Below are positions 16,273-25,605 of a stretch of 64,000 nt of DNA, piece by piece. Within the stretch, counting starts at the first letter, position 1. Each line of letters begins with the position of its first letter. The translations under genes and the position numbers were made by a program. Under the pieces are notes generated by a model, which had not been told where the DNA came from, searched no databases, and saw only the letters and a list, made by a program, of their open reading frames with translations. This DNA is from Flavobacterium sp. ACN2 (GTDB lineage: Bacteria > Bacteroidota > Bacteroidia > Flavobacteriales > Flavobacteriaceae), in contig NZ_MRCM01000001.1 of NCBI RefSeq assembly GCF_002303885.1, positions 1-64,000 of the forward strand, written 5' to 3'.

Positions 16273-16538
16273 TTATTTAATCATATGTACTAAAAAGAAA
16301 CTCGTCTCATTTGTTGGTAACATAAAATTCCATTTTTCACTGTCAAGAGAGTTTAAAATTGGAAGATAATAATTATAAGATGAATTATTACTAATCAACA
16401 ATTTAGCATAACTATTGTTTTTTAAAACTTTGTCAACTATTTCAAATGTTATATCCTTTGCTTTTTTTTTCTTGCGAAAAGCATAAATTCAAAAATAAAA
16501 AAAAAACTAATTGCAGTTACTTTTAATGCTTTAATCAT
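16273..16538 (-). pseudogene. Small membrane/secreted protein gene broken by a poly-A frameshift
   Basis: From ATG at 16536-16538 the frame reads a hydrophobic leader (MIKALKVTAISFFFIFEFML) and then hits a stop 28 codons in. A run of nine A (plus strand T, 16462-16470) sits just before. If the run had ten A, the frame would continue without interruption (KDITFEIVDKVLKNNSYA and on to FFLVHMIK) to a stop at 16273-16275, about 88 residues in all. Either a decayed gene, a phase-variable tract, or a sequencing error in the homopolymer. Family unknown. Confidence 0.55.
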
Positions 16539-16551
16539 CTTTCAAGTTTTT

Positions 16552-17589
16552 CTAATATCCAATACAAAAAACAGTCTCACCTTTATTCACTGGCGGAGTT
16601 CCTATTTTATATAAAACAATTCCAGTTGCGGGTGATTTAATTTCAGCTAAAACCTTTCCAAATTCATTAGAAAAAAATCCGATTTTATCGCCTTTTCTTA
16701 TGTAATCTCCGCTTTTTAAAGTGCTATTAAAAATTCCAGCAACTTCTGCTTTTACGTATTCCTGATTGTTCAAATAAACGGCTGATGGATTTTTCACAGA
16801 AGCTATTCCGTCGCCGTACATTTCCATGTAATTGAGCATATTATAAACTGCTTTTTTGATCAAATGTACCGCTTCTGTCTGCACATTTCCTAATTTACCA
16901 GCTTCGATACTTAAAGCTGTTTTTCCGTTTTGAGAAGCTTGTTTGAAAGCATATTTTGCAGGTTCGGTTTTCGTAATCGTATACGGATAAGAAACAATAT
17001 GATTGATTCCTGAAATCTCTGAAAGTTTACTGCTTAAAAGCGTTTTCTTTTCTTCTGATGCATTATTGTAATAACACACAAAAGGAAGCAAATCTTCGTT
17101 GGCATCGCCTCCATGAATATCCAAAAAAACATCCGATTGAGGAATAATCTGTTTCGTGATATAATTAGCAATTTGTTCTGTAATAGTTCCTGTTTCTGAG
17201 CCTGGAAAAGCATTATTCAGATTTTTATGGTCTGACGGATTTACAAATGGGGTTCTTTTATAAAATGAACCAACATTGGCAATTGGAACCACAATCAAAG
17301 TTCCTTTCAACTTTTTCGGGTCGATTTCTTTGATTAATTCCTGAACTGCTGTAATCGGCGGATATTCAAAACCATGTATTCCCGCAATAATGGTAAAAAC
17401 AGGTCCTTTTTCTTTTCCAGAAAGTATCGTTACAGGCATGTAATTATAAGGCGAGTCTGTTTTAAAATGAACCAAAGTATCGGTTCTTTTTGCAATGTTT
17501 TCTTTTATTAATTTTTCTAGATATTGTCCATAACTAATTATACTCATCAATAGCATTAATTTTGTTCCAAAAAGCTTTAAATAATTCAC
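16552..17589 (-). CDS. Secreted succinylglutamate desuccinylase/aspartoacylase-family hydrolase
   Basis: 345 aa. N-terminal signal peptide (about 1-21). Zinc-binding residues His72 and Glu75 in GIHGFEYPP and His159 in LDIHGGD are those of the M14-like AstE/AspA fold. The C-terminal 70 residues (GIFNSTLKSGDYIRKGD... to SPATGIVLYKIG) look like the beta-barrel/lipoyl-like cap of the family. Probably cleaves an amide from an acylated amino acid or peptide in the periplasm; substrate unknown. Start is GTG at 17589 (no upstream ATG in frame). Single gene. Confidence 0.82.
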   Translation of the reverse strand: MNYLKLFGTKLMLLMSIISYGQYLEKLIKENIAKRTDTLVHFKTDSPYNYMPVTILSGKEKGPVFTIIAGIHGFEYPPITAVQELIKEIDPKKLKGTLIVVPIANVGSFYKRTPFVNPSDHKNLNNAFPGSETGTITEQIANYITKQIIPQSDVFLDIHGGDANEDLLPFVCYYNNASEEKKTLLSSKLSEISGINHIVSYPYTITKTEPAKYAFKQASQNGKTALSIEAGKLGNVQTEAVHLIKKAVYNMLNYMEMYGDGIASVKNPSAVYLNNQEYVKAEVAGIFNSTLKSGDYIRKGDKIGFFSNEFGKVLAEIKSPATGIVLYKIGTPPVNKGETVFCIGY

Positions 17590-17892
17590 GTGGTATTCTT
17601 TTTATTATGAGAAACAAAGTTTGTTTCCTTATATTCTTATAGCGCAAAGATAAAAAAGTTTACTCTTTTACTTAATACTCAAAATCCAATCGATACTAAC
17701 TTATTAATAAGGAACCCAGTAAAAAATCAAAACCTTAAAAACCAACTTCAAATATTATCAAATTTTTAAATCTTACGGTTTTTAGAAAAATTTTAAGAAA
17801 CCTTACTTTTCAAATTACTATATTTGGCGCACTTTAAACAAATATATTCCCTCTTTCTAAGGAACAAAATTATATAATCTGCTCTACTGTAA
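17590..17892. other. 303-bp divergent gap with a 17-bp palindrome
   Basis: GAAACAAAGTTTGTTTC (17611-17627) is a perfect dyad around a central G, 22 bp upstream of the hydrolase GTG, so a possible operator for it. The rest is AT-rich without recognisable promoter or ORF. Confidence 0.4.
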
Positions 17893-18252
17893 ATGAAACC
17901 CACCAAGTTCATATATGTCGTTTTACTATCGCTGCTTTCTTTTTTTAGAGGTACCGAGACGTATTCGCCAATTTATAGTGCAAGCAACTGCATTACCTTA
18001 GATAGTGTTGCAGCAGACGATACGCAAATTTTTTCTTCTGACTTCTCTTCTTCTAAAAATCTAGAAGTTCATTACAAGCTCAAAAAGAAAATGAAATGCA
18101 GAGCGACTACTTTGGAACAAAGTACGATCAAAGCTCCGTATTTTTGCAATTTAGTCAACTTCAAAGTCTATAAAGAGACTTTAATATATGGTATAGCTTC
18201 AATATACCACATCGAAAGACATCCTCATCTTCATTTGTATCAGCTTTTCTAG
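17893..18252 (+). CDS. Hypothetical exported protein
   Basis: 119 aa with a probable signal peptide (residues 1-25, KFIYVVLLSLLSFF). The mature part has a basic KLKKKMKCR patch, two cysteines and a hydrophobic C-terminus rich in Tyr, His and Leu. No family recognised. It reads in the same direction as the RND efflux operon that starts 228 bp later, but the gap and the lack of a motif make a link uncertain. Could be a chance frame. Confidence 0.4.
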   Translation: MKPTKFIYVVLLSLLSFFRGTETYSPIYSASNCITLDSVAADDTQIFSSDFSSSKNLEVHYKLKKKMKCRATTLEQSTIKAPYFCNLVNFKVYKETLIYGIASIYHIERHPHLHLYQLF

Positions 18253-18480
18253 GCTTTAAATTTTTGTCGTTTTTATATTTCTATATAATACTCATTTGCT
18301 TATGCAATAGAGCTTTTATTGCTATAAAAACATTCTTAAAACGGTACTTTTCTAACAGATAAGCATCCGAAATCCATTTTTATTTTTTGTTTCGATTGTT
18401 TTCGAAAACAGAATCCAAATTCATACTCCCGATATTTATTATCAAGGGAGAAAATCTATTTATTCAAAAATTTAAACCTA

Positions 18481-19575
18481 ATGATGAGCATTTATAAAAA
18501 TCCATTTCTTTTATGCACGTTGGCTTTATTCGTTTTAGTCTCGTGCGGAGATAAATCAAAAAAAGATTCAAACAACATAAAAACGTTTCCTGTTTATAAG
18601 GTTACTTTAAAAGACACTATAGTTTCGAGCAAATTTGTTGCCGATGTACATGCTAAAAATAATGTAGAAATTCACGTTCGTATTCCTGGTTTGTTAGACA
18701 AGGTATACGTTAGCGAAGGACAAAAAGTAAAAAAAGGGCAAATCCTTTTTAAAATAAGCGATGTTGAACTTCAGATTCAACTTCTAAAAGCCGAAGCCGT
18801 TTACAAAAGTGCAAAAGCCGATTTAAGAATAGCAACTGTAGAACTAGAACAGGCTCAAACCCTTTTCAATAAAAAAGTAATTGCAGACAAAGAATTAGAA
18901 TTATCTAAAGCAAAATATGAAGCCGCTTCCGCTAAAGTAGCCCACGCTGCTGCAGAAAAGAAAGCAATTGACCAACAAATTAGCTTTACCACTATCCGCG
19001 CGCCATTTGACGGAACAGTTGACCGTATTCCGTTTAAGGAAGGAAGTTTAGTAGAAAACGGTTCATTATTGACTACTGTTTCTCAATTGGACGATGTGTA
19101 CGCCTATTTCTCAATTCCTGAGAACACTTATTTCCAAATGATGGAGGATAAAACCTTAAACACGCAAGGCGATATTAGATTGGTATTGCCAAACGGACAA
19201 GTTTATGATCAAAAAGGAGAATTAAGAACTGCTGATGGAGATATCGACAAACAAACAGGTTCTATTCAATACAAAGCAAAATTTCACAATCCGCAAGGAT
19301 TTATCAAACACGGAACTTCTGGAAAACTAATTATTTCAGAGCCAAAAACCAATGCAATTTTAATTCCGCAGAAAGCTGTTTTTTCTATTCAGGACAAACA
19401 ATACGTTTTTCGCGTGAACAAAGATGGAGTAGTTAAAATGACGAATGTTACAATCGAAACGACTCTAGATGATGTGTATATCTTGAACGAAGGTCTAAAA
19501 AGCGACGACCTAATTGTGCAAGAAGGTACGCAATCATTGAGAGACGGCGATAAAATCAACATGAAACAAATGTAG
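18481..19575 (+). CDS. RND efflux periplasmic adaptor lipoprotein (HlyD/AcrA family)
   Basis: 364 aa. Lipobox VLVSC (Cys22). The order beta-barrel/lipoyl half (VEIHVRIPGLLDKVYVSEGQ), alpha-hairpin (about 95-165), second lipoyl half (TIRAPFDGTVDRI) and membrane-proximal domain is that of AcrA-type adaptors. It bridges the inner-membrane pump to the outer-membrane channel. Starts ATGATG; the first is used here. The permease gene begins 50 bp downstream and the channel gene follows that, so all three tripartite parts are present. Confidence 0.93.
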   Translation: MMSIYKNPFLLCTLALFVLVSCGDKSKKDSNNIKTFPVYKVTLKDTIVSSKFVADVHAKNNVEIHVRIPGLLDKVYVSEGQKVKKGQILFKISDVELQIQLLKAEAVYKSAKADLRIATVELEQAQTLFNKKVIADKELELSKAKYEAASAKVAHAAAEKKAIDQQISFTTIRAPFDGTVDRIPFKEGSLVENGSLLTTVSQLDDVYAYFSIPENTYFQMMEDKTLNTQGDIRLVLPNGQVYDQKGELRTADGDIDKQTGSIQYKAKFHNPQGFIKHGTSGKLIISEPKTNAILIPQKAVFSIQDKQYVFRVNKDGVVKMTNVTIETTLDDVYILNEGLKSDDLIVQEGTQSLRDGDKINMKQM

Positions 19576-19625
19576 GTTATCGACTTGTAAAACAGTTATT
19601 TAATTATTTATCTAAAAAATTTAAA

Positions 19626-22600
19626 ATGATAGAGTTATTTATCAGAAGGAAAATATTGTCATTAATCATCTCGGTTATGATAGTCCTTCTGGGATTGCTG
19701 GCGTTGTTTCAGCTTCCCATTACCCAATTCCCAGACATTGTACCACCGTCTGTAACCGTTACAGCAAAATATACAGGAGCAAACGCAGAGGTTTCGGCCA
19801 ATGCCGTCGCCCTTCCGTTAGAAAGAGCCATAAATGGAGTACCCGGAATGACGTATATGTCAACCGTAACTTCTAACGATGGTTTGACCTTAATTCAGGT
19901 TTTCTTTGAAGTAGGAACCGATCCCGATTTGGCTGCTGTAAACGTGCAGAACAGGGTTACCACGATTCTGGACGAACTTCCAGAAGAGGTAATTCGTGCT
20001 GGGGTTACAACCGAAAAAGAGGTAAATAGTATGTTGATGTACTTGAACATTACAAGTACCGACAAAACTCAAGACGAACAGTTTATCTTCAACTTTACCG
20101 ATATTAATATCCTTCAGGAATTAAAACGTATTGATGGTGTCGGACGTGCCGAAATCATGGGTCAGAAAGAATATTCGATGCGTGTTTGGTTAGATCCAGA
20201 AAAGATGCTTTCGTATAATATTTCAGCAAATGAAGTTATTAATTCACTTCAAAAACAAAACATTTCTGCTGCACCGGGGAAAGTCGGTGAAGGTTCAGGA
20301 CAAATGAACAATCAATTACAATATGTAATTAAGTATGGCGGAAAATTCTTCGAGCCAAAACAATATGAAGAAATTCCGCTAAGAGCCAATTCAGACGGAA
20401 CTATTTTAAGATTAAAAGACATTTCGAAAATCGAATTTGGTGCGATGAGTTACGGAATGGTTTCTAAAACCGACGGAAAACCTTCGGCATCAATCATGTT
20501 GAAACAGCGTCCGGGTTCGAATGCTTCTGAAGTTATTGCGAGCGTAAAAGAAAAAATGGCAGAATTGAAAGGGTCTTCTTTTCCTCCTGGAATGGAATTC
20601 AACATTGCGTACGACGTTTCGCGTTTCCTTGACGCTTCTATTCATGAAGTATTGAGAACATTAGTTGAAGCCTTTATTTTGGTAGCATTTGTAGTTTTCC
20701 TTTTCCTTCAAGATTGGAGATCTACTTTAATTCCAGTATTGGCAGTTCCTGTCGCGCTTATTGGTTCGTTTACGTTTATGTCGATGATGGGATTCTCGAT
20801 CAACTTATTAACGCTTTTCGCTTTAGTACTTTCCATCGGAATCGTGGTAGATAACGCCATTGTCGTCGTCGAAGCCGTTCACGTAAAAATCTCCGAAGAA
20901 CACATGTCGCCAATGGAAGCTACCATTAGTGCCATGAAAGAAATTACAGGTGCCGTTATTGCGATTACTATTGTAATGGCTGCGGTATTTATTCCGGTTG
21001 CTTTCTTGAGTGGTCCAGTTGGGGTTTTCTATAGGCAGTTTTCTTTAACAATGGCTATTAGTATTGTGATTTCGGGTATTAATGCCCTTACCCTTACTCC
21101 TGCCCTTTGCGCTATTATGTTAAAAGCACACGATCCAAATAAAGAGAAAAAATCGCTTTTAGATCGTTTCTTCCACAGATTCAACCATTGGTTCGATAAT
21201 ATTACTTCAAAATACATCAAAGTATTGGTGAAGTTTGCTGATCGTAACACCGTTACAGTTGGTATATTAGTGCTATTCTGTATTTTAACATGGGGAACAA
21301 CTAAGTTTTTGGCATCTGGATTTATCCCGACTGAAGACCAAGGTATGGTTTACGTAAGTGTTACAACACCACAAGGGGCAACGGTAGAACGTACTGAAAA
21401 AGCCCTAGACGAAGTGACTAAAATTGCTCGCGGAATTAAAGGTGTAGACAACGTAACAACTCTTGCTGGATACAGTATTGTAACTGAAATCGCCGGAGCT
21501 TCATACGGAATGGGAATGATCAACTTAAAAGACTGGAGCGAACGTGATATTTCGGTTACCGAATTTATGGCCGAACTTACAGAAAAAACCAAAAACATTA
21601 CCGATGCACAAATCGAGATTTTTGCGCCACCAACCGTTCCAGGTTTTGGTAATACCAGCGGTTTTGAGCTTCGTTTACTGGATAAATCTGGAGGAAGTAT
21701 TACCAATACCGATAAAGTGACCAAAGAATTCATCAAAGAATTAAATGCTTCGCCAGAAATTCAGAATTCATTTTCGAGTTTTGATGCCACTTTTCCACAG
21801 TATTTAATCCATATTGATTATGATTTGGCGGCCAAAAAAGGAATCTCGGTAGACAATGCCATGTCGACTTTACAAACCATGTTAGGTTCTTTTTATGCAA
21901 CCAATTTTATTCGTTTTTCTCAAATGTATAAAGTAATGGTACAGGCAAGTCCGCAATTCCGTCAAAATCCAGAAAGTATTTTGGATATGTATCTGAAGAA
22001 TGAAGCTGGCGAAATGGTTCCGTTTTCTACTTTCATCAAATTAGAAAGAGTTTACGGACCTGAGGTTTTAACTCGTTACAACATGTACATGTCGGCTATG
22101 ATTAACGGTGAACCTGCTGAAGGTTACAGTTCTGGAGATGCCATTGCTGCTGTTGAAAAAATTGCAGCAGAAAAACTTCCTAGCCGTTTTGAACTGGAAT
22201 GGTCTGGTATGACGCGTGAAGAGATTTTATCAGGAAACCAGACGATTTACATTTTTGCGCTTTGTATACTTTTTGTATACTTATTACTGGCGGCACAATA
22301 CGAGAGTTTATTGCTTCCGTTCCCTGTATTATTAAGTCTTCCGGTTGGAGTTTTCGGTTCTTACATTGCACTTGTCATGGTCGGACTTGATAATAACATT
22401 TATGCCCAAGTAGCACTCGTCATGCTGATTGGTCTGCTCGCCAAGAACGCCATCCTAATTGTTGAGTTTGCGATGGCACAAAATAAACTCGGACGCGATA
22501 TCGTGGAAGCGGCAATTGAAGGAGCGAGACTTCGTTTCAGACCAATTTTGATGACTTCTTTTGCTTTTATTTCAGGATTGATTCCGTTGTGTATCGCTTC

Positions 22601-22742
22601 TGGTGCAGGTGCAATTGGTAACCGTTCGATTGGTACAGCAGCTGCGGGAGGAATGTTAATTGGAACTGTGTTTGGTCTTTTAATTATTCCTGGGCTTTAC
22701 ATACTGTTTGCAAAATTGGAAAAACGAATGAGTAAATCTTAA
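19626..22742 (+). CDS. RND multidrug efflux permease (HAE1/AcrB type)
   Basis: 1038 aa, with 12 membrane segments and two large periplasmic loops. It has the TM1 start IRRKILSLIISV, the FQLPITQFPDIVPPSVTV loop, and the proton-relay segment GIVVDNAIVVVEAV in TM4. The second Asp of the AcrB pair is Asn here, as in many Bacteroidota pumps. Proton-driven export of hydrophobic or amphiphilic compounds. Central gene of the operon. The substrate cannot be told, and no TetR/AraC regulator is next to it. Confidence 0.95.
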   Translation: MIELFIRRKILSLIISVMIVLLGLLALFQLPITQFPDIVPPSVTVTAKYTGANAEVSANAVALPLERAINGVPGMTYMSTVTSNDGLTLIQVFFEVGTDPDLAAVNVQNRVTTILDELPEEVIRAGVTTEKEVNSMLMYLNITSTDKTQDEQFIFNFTDINILQELKRIDGVGRAEIMGQKEYSMRVWLDPEKMLSYNISANEVINSLQKQNISAAPGKVGEGSGQMNNQLQYVIKYGGKFFEPKQYEEIPLRANSDGTILRLKDISKIEFGAMSYGMVSKTDGKPSASIMLKQRPGSNASEVIASVKEKMAELKGSSFPPGMEFNIAYDVSRFLDASIHEVLRTLVEAFILVAFVVFLFLQDWRSTLIPVLAVPVALIGSFTFMSMMGFSINLLTLFALVLSIGIVVDNAIVVVEAVHVKISEEHMSPMEATISAMKEITGAVIAITIVMAAVFIPVAFLSGPVGVFYRQFSLTMAISIVISGINALTLTPALCAIMLKAHDPNKEKKSLLDRFFHRFNHWFDNITSKYIKVLVKFADRNTVTVGILVLFCILTWGTTKFLASGFIPTEDQGMVYVSVTTPQGATVERTEKALDEVTKIARGIKGVDNVTTLAGYSIVTEIAGASYGMGMINLKDWSERDISVTEFMAELTEKTKNITDAQIEIFAPPTVPGFGNTSGFELRLLDKSGGSITNTDKVTKEFIKELNASPEIQNSFSSFDATFPQYLIHIDYDLAAKKGISVDNAMSTLQTMLGSFYATNFIRFSQMYKVMVQASPQFRQNPESILDMYLKNEAGEMVPFSTFIKLERVYGPEVLTRYNMYMSAMINGEPAEGYSSGDAIAAVEKIAAEKLPSRFELEWSGMTREEILSGNQTIYIFALCILFVYLLLAAQYESLLLPFPVLLSLPVGVFGSYIALVMVGLDNNIYAQVALVMLIGLLAKNAILIVEFAMAQNKLGRDIVEAAIEGARLRFRPILMTSFAFISGLIPLCIASGAGAIGNRSIGTAAAGGMLIGTVFGLLIIPGLYILFAKLEKRMSKS

Positions 22743-22754
22743 TGCGTAATTTTT

Positions 22755-22892
22755 TAAACACATAGATTCATAGGATTTAAAAAGCGTAAAAAAGGCGTTT
22801 CACTAGCATAAGCACACATAGGCTATGTGTTAGAAACTAGTTTCTTTCAACTCCCTTTTCAAAAAAAAGAAAACCTATGTTTCTATGTGTTA
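22755..22892. repeat. AACACATAG-family palindromic repeat, full copy
   Basis: About 138 bp with outer arms AAACACATAGATTCATAGG and CCTATGTTTCTATGTGTT, plus an inner TAGAAACTAGTTTCT dyad. It lies between the RND permease and the channel gene. Another full copy is at 59771-59920 and partial ones at 5637, 7249 and 25612. Non-coding, MITE-like. Confidence 0.75.
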
Positions 22893-22933
22893 AATAAAAA
22901 AAAGCACAGAAGATTCAACAAATAAATTAAACA

Positions 22934-24424
22934 ATGAAAGAGATATTAAATCAATATAAAAATACTGATATGATAAGGACAACCAAAAGCGCCATTGTAA
23001 TAACTGGAGTTTTACTTATAACGGCTTGTTCGGCACCAAAAGTCAGTAACAAACTAGACGCAGCAAAGCTTCCAGAAAATTTTGATAGGGAGAAAAAAGA
23101 AGCTTCAACTGAGGCTCAGCCTTTTATTCCGTTAAAAACGGAGACATTTTTTAAAGATCCCAAATTAGAGGAACTATTAAAAAAAGCCATTACCAAGAAT
23201 CCTGATTATTTAATCATGCAGGAAAGAATACTAATTGCTAATTCGCATTTAAAAGTAGCAAAACTAGCACTTCTTCCCTCTTTAGATCTTGTGGCCGATG
23301 CTTCTGGAACACATTACGGAAAATATACAATGGATGGAGTTGGTAACTTTGATACCAATTTTTCTCAAAATATTAGCGATAAACAAAGAATCAACGAAGA
23401 TGTTACTCCTAACCTATTTTTGGGAGCCAAAGTTTCTTGGGAAGCTGATATCTGGGGAAAATTAAGCAATCGAAAAAAAGCAGCTCAACAACGATTTTTT
23501 GCTTCTCAGCAAGGAATGCGTTTGCTTCAAACACGTCTTTTAGGAGATGTTGCTGACTTGTATTTCAAATTGATCGCTTTAGACAAACAAGCCGCGATTT
23601 ACGATAATAACTTGAAAACGCAAGAAAAAGCACTTGATATTGTTTCGGCACAAAGATCGGTCGGAAAAGCAACAGAATTGGCTGTACAGCAGTTTAATGC
23701 ACAAAACAATAACATTCACGCCGAAGCGTCAGAATTAAAGTTAAGCATTGATCAGACTGAAAAAGCGCTATTAACACTTTTAGGCGAATATGGCGGAAAA
23801 ATTGACAGAAGCAGTGATTTTTTGTCTGGACATTTGGAGGTTTTAAACCAAAAAATCAGCGTGGATTCTATCATTCACAAAAGACCAGATGTATCTGAAG
23901 CTTACTTCGAATTGTTAGCCAGTAATGCAGATGCCAAATCGGCTCGTGCCGCTTTTTTCCCAACTGTAAATTTGGGCGGATATGCAGGATTCAATTCGTT
24001 TTCGTTCAACACTTTCTTTGATGCTGGTTCTTTTGCTTGGCAGATATTGGGCGGACTGACAGCTCCTGTTTTCAACAAAGGACAGATCAAACAAGAATTT
24101 TATGTTTCCAACAGAAGACAGGAAATTTCATTTCTGCAATACCAAAATACGGTTACAACAGCCTTCAACGAATTAAGTGCTCTATTGCATAGAAATCAAG
24201 CTTATGAAGATGTTTTAAAATATAAATTAAACGAAATTGATCATCTCGAAATTGCCGTAAACGTCTCAAACGATTTGTATTTGAGCGGTTATGCTAATTA
24301 CTTGGAAATTATCAATGCACAAAAAAATAAATTGCAGGCCGAATTGGACTTTGTTGATATCCAATTACGAAATGCAAACTCACAAGTATTGCTGTACAAA
24401 GCTTTAGGCGGAGGAATAAATTAG
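22934..24424 (+). CDS. Outer-membrane efflux channel lipoprotein (TolC/NodT family)
   Basis: 496 aa. Lipobox ITAC (Cys32 of this frame). Two OEP repeats follow with the pattern of long coiled-coil helices and short strands (PSLDLVADASG, NAQNNNIHAEASELKLSID, SARAAFFPTVNLGGYAGF, NLYL-like near the end). A second ATG at 22970 would give a more compact signal peptide and may be the real start. Forms the outer-membrane exit duct of the RND pump encoded just upstream. A strong terminator follows. Confidence 0.92.
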   Translation: MKEILNQYKNTDMIRTTKSAIVITGVLLITACSAPKVSNKLDAAKLPENFDREKKEASTEAQPFIPLKTETFFKDPKLEELLKKAITKNPDYLIMQERILIANSHLKVAKLALLPSLDLVADASGTHYGKYTMDGVGNFDTNFSQNISDKQRINEDVTPNLFLGAKVSWEADIWGKLSNRKKAAQQRFFASQQGMRLLQTRLLGDVADLYFKLIALDKQAAIYDNNLKTQEKALDIVSAQRSVGKATELAVQQFNAQNNNIHAEASELKLSIDQTEKALLTLLGEYGGKIDRSSDFLSGHLEVLNQKISVDSIIHKRPDVSEAYFELLASNADAKSARAAFFPTVNLGGYAGFNSFSFNTFFDAGSFAWQILGGLTAPVFNKGQIKQEFYVSNRRQEISFLQYQNTVTTAFNELSALLHRNQAYEDVLKYKLNEIDHLEIAVNVSNDLYLSGYANYLEIINAQKNKLQAELDFVDIQLRNANSQVLLYKALGGGIN

Positions 24425-24486
24425 TTTATATGTTGGTCAAAAATGGCTTCTGTTTATAATAGCTCATCGCAGAGGTTGTTTTTAAG

Positions 24487-24518
24487 TCCCGTTTCTATTT
24501 TGAAACGGGATTTTTTTT
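24487..24518 (+). terminator. Terminator of the RND efflux operon
   Basis: Perfect 9-bp arms TCCCGTTTC (24487-24495) and GAAACGGGA (24502-24510), 6-base loop, eight T. It also shows that the next gene cannot start upstream of it. Confidence 0.9.
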
Positions 24519-24583
24519 ATAAAACCAATACTCATTTTACCGTTTACTTTTTACCTTTATTCCAAAATACTAAAATTCCGTTG

Positions 24584-25144
24584 ATGGATATTTCCAAAAT
24601 TCTCGATCACATACACCAACTTCCCGAGCAGTCTAAACTTGCTCTACAAAACAATGTTACAGAAATAGCATTTTCTAAAGGGCACATTTTGCTAAAAGCC
24701 AATAAAGTAGAATCGAATATTTATTTTATAAAGAAAGGATTAGTAAGAGCTTATGTAGAAAGAGATAACGAAGTTACTTTTTGGTTTGGAAAAGAAGGTG
24801 AAACCATCATTTCAATGAAAAGTTATGTTGAAGATCAGCCTGGTTATGAAACCATTGAACTTTTGGAAGACTGCGAATTGTACGAACTTAAAACAGAAAA
24901 CCTAAGAAAACTCTTTAATGAAGATGTTCACATAGCCAATTGGGGACGAAAATTTGCCGAAAAAGAATTGATAAAAACCGAAGAACGTTTGATTTCTAAA
25001 CAATTCAAAAATGCTTCTGAACGCTATTTGGAATTAATGAAAGACCATCCTGAACTCCTTCAAAGAGTTCAACTAGGACATATTGCTTCTTATTTAGGAA
25101 TTACACAAGTCAGTTTAAGCAGAATACGTGCAGAAATAAAATAA
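24584..25144 (+). CDS. Crp/Fnr-family transcriptional regulator
   Basis: 186 aa from ATG 24584. The frame is open back to 24443, but that part contains the efflux operon terminator and codes for unlike sequence, so the later start is taken. Its length then equals that of the family and of the other copy at 44704. Cyclic-nucleotide-binding-like beta-roll (about 20-115) without the cAMP-contact motif, then a winged helix (LGHIASYLGITQVSLSRIRAE). Ligand unknown. The SMR transporter 73 bp downstream may be its target. Confidence 0.88.
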   Translation: MDISKILDHIHQLPEQSKLALQNNVTEIAFSKGHILLKANKVESNIYFIKKGLVRAYVERDNEVTFWFGKEGETIISMKSYVEDQPGYETIELLEDCELYELKTENLRKLFNEDVHIANWGRKFAEKELIKTEERLISKQFKNASERYLELMKDHPELLQRVQLGHIASYLGITQVSLSRIRAEIK

Positions 25145-25217
25145 CTTCATTTTTTATCATTTGTTAAATTTTTTCTGATTTCCATAAAAGAACTTTGCAT
25201 CACAAAATTTTAACTAT

Positions 25218-25544
25218 ATGAACTGGATTATTTTAATCATCGCGGGTCTATTTGAAGTAGCCTTCGCATCATGTCTTGGAAAAGCAAAAGCAACTACTGG
25301 AACCGAAATGTACTATTGGTATATTGGTTTCTTTATATCATTAACGGTAAGTATGCTTTTATTAATGAAAGCTACAGAAACGCTTCCTCTAGGAACTGCT
25401 TATGCAGTCTGGACAGGAATTGGGGCAGTAGGAACTGTGTTAGTTGGTATCTTTGTTTTTAAAGAACCTGCAGCCTTCTGGAGATTATTTTTCTTGGCAA
25501 CATTGGTTGGTTCTATTGTTGGGTTAAAGGCCGTTTCTCACTAA
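25218..25544 (+). CDS. Small multidrug resistance (SMR) family transporter
   Basis: 108 aa, four membrane helices. The essential Glu of TM1 is present (LFEVAFAS, Glu13), as is the GTAYAVWTGIGAVGT loop of TM3. The pattern is nearer to the SugE/Gdx guanidinium exporter subgroup than to EmrE, but the assignment is not certain. Works as a dual-topology dimer, proton-driven. Follows a Crp/Fnr gene and ends in a hairpin terminator at 25568. Confidence 0.85.
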   Translation: MNWIILIIAGLFEVAFASCLGKAKATTGTEMYYWYIGFFISLTVSMLLLMKATETLPLGTAYAVWTGIGAVGTVLVGIFVFKEPAAFWRLFFLATLVGSIVGLKAVSH

Positions 25545-25567
25545 AAATATTTTTTACAATTATCCTC

Positions 25568-25605
25568 AACTTTGTCAAAGTCTGAAACTTTGACAAAGTT
25601 TTTTT
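25568..25605 (+). terminator. Terminator after the SMR gene
   Basis: Perfect 13-bp arms AACTTTGTCAAAG (25568-25580) and CTTTGACAAAGTT (25588-25600), seven-base loop, T run. The same CTTTGACAAAG core recurs in the 5.7-5.9 kb repeats. Confidence 0.8.

Noticed and set aside
16139..16369. 76-codon open frame on the plus strand
   Set aside because: It is antisense to the frameshifted small gene at 16273-16538, has no recognisable start context and codes for low-complexity sequence.
24443..24583. Extended N-terminus of the Crp/Fnr gene
   Set aside because: The added 47 codons span the intrinsic terminator of the efflux operon and do not resemble the family; the ATG at 24584 gives the normal length.
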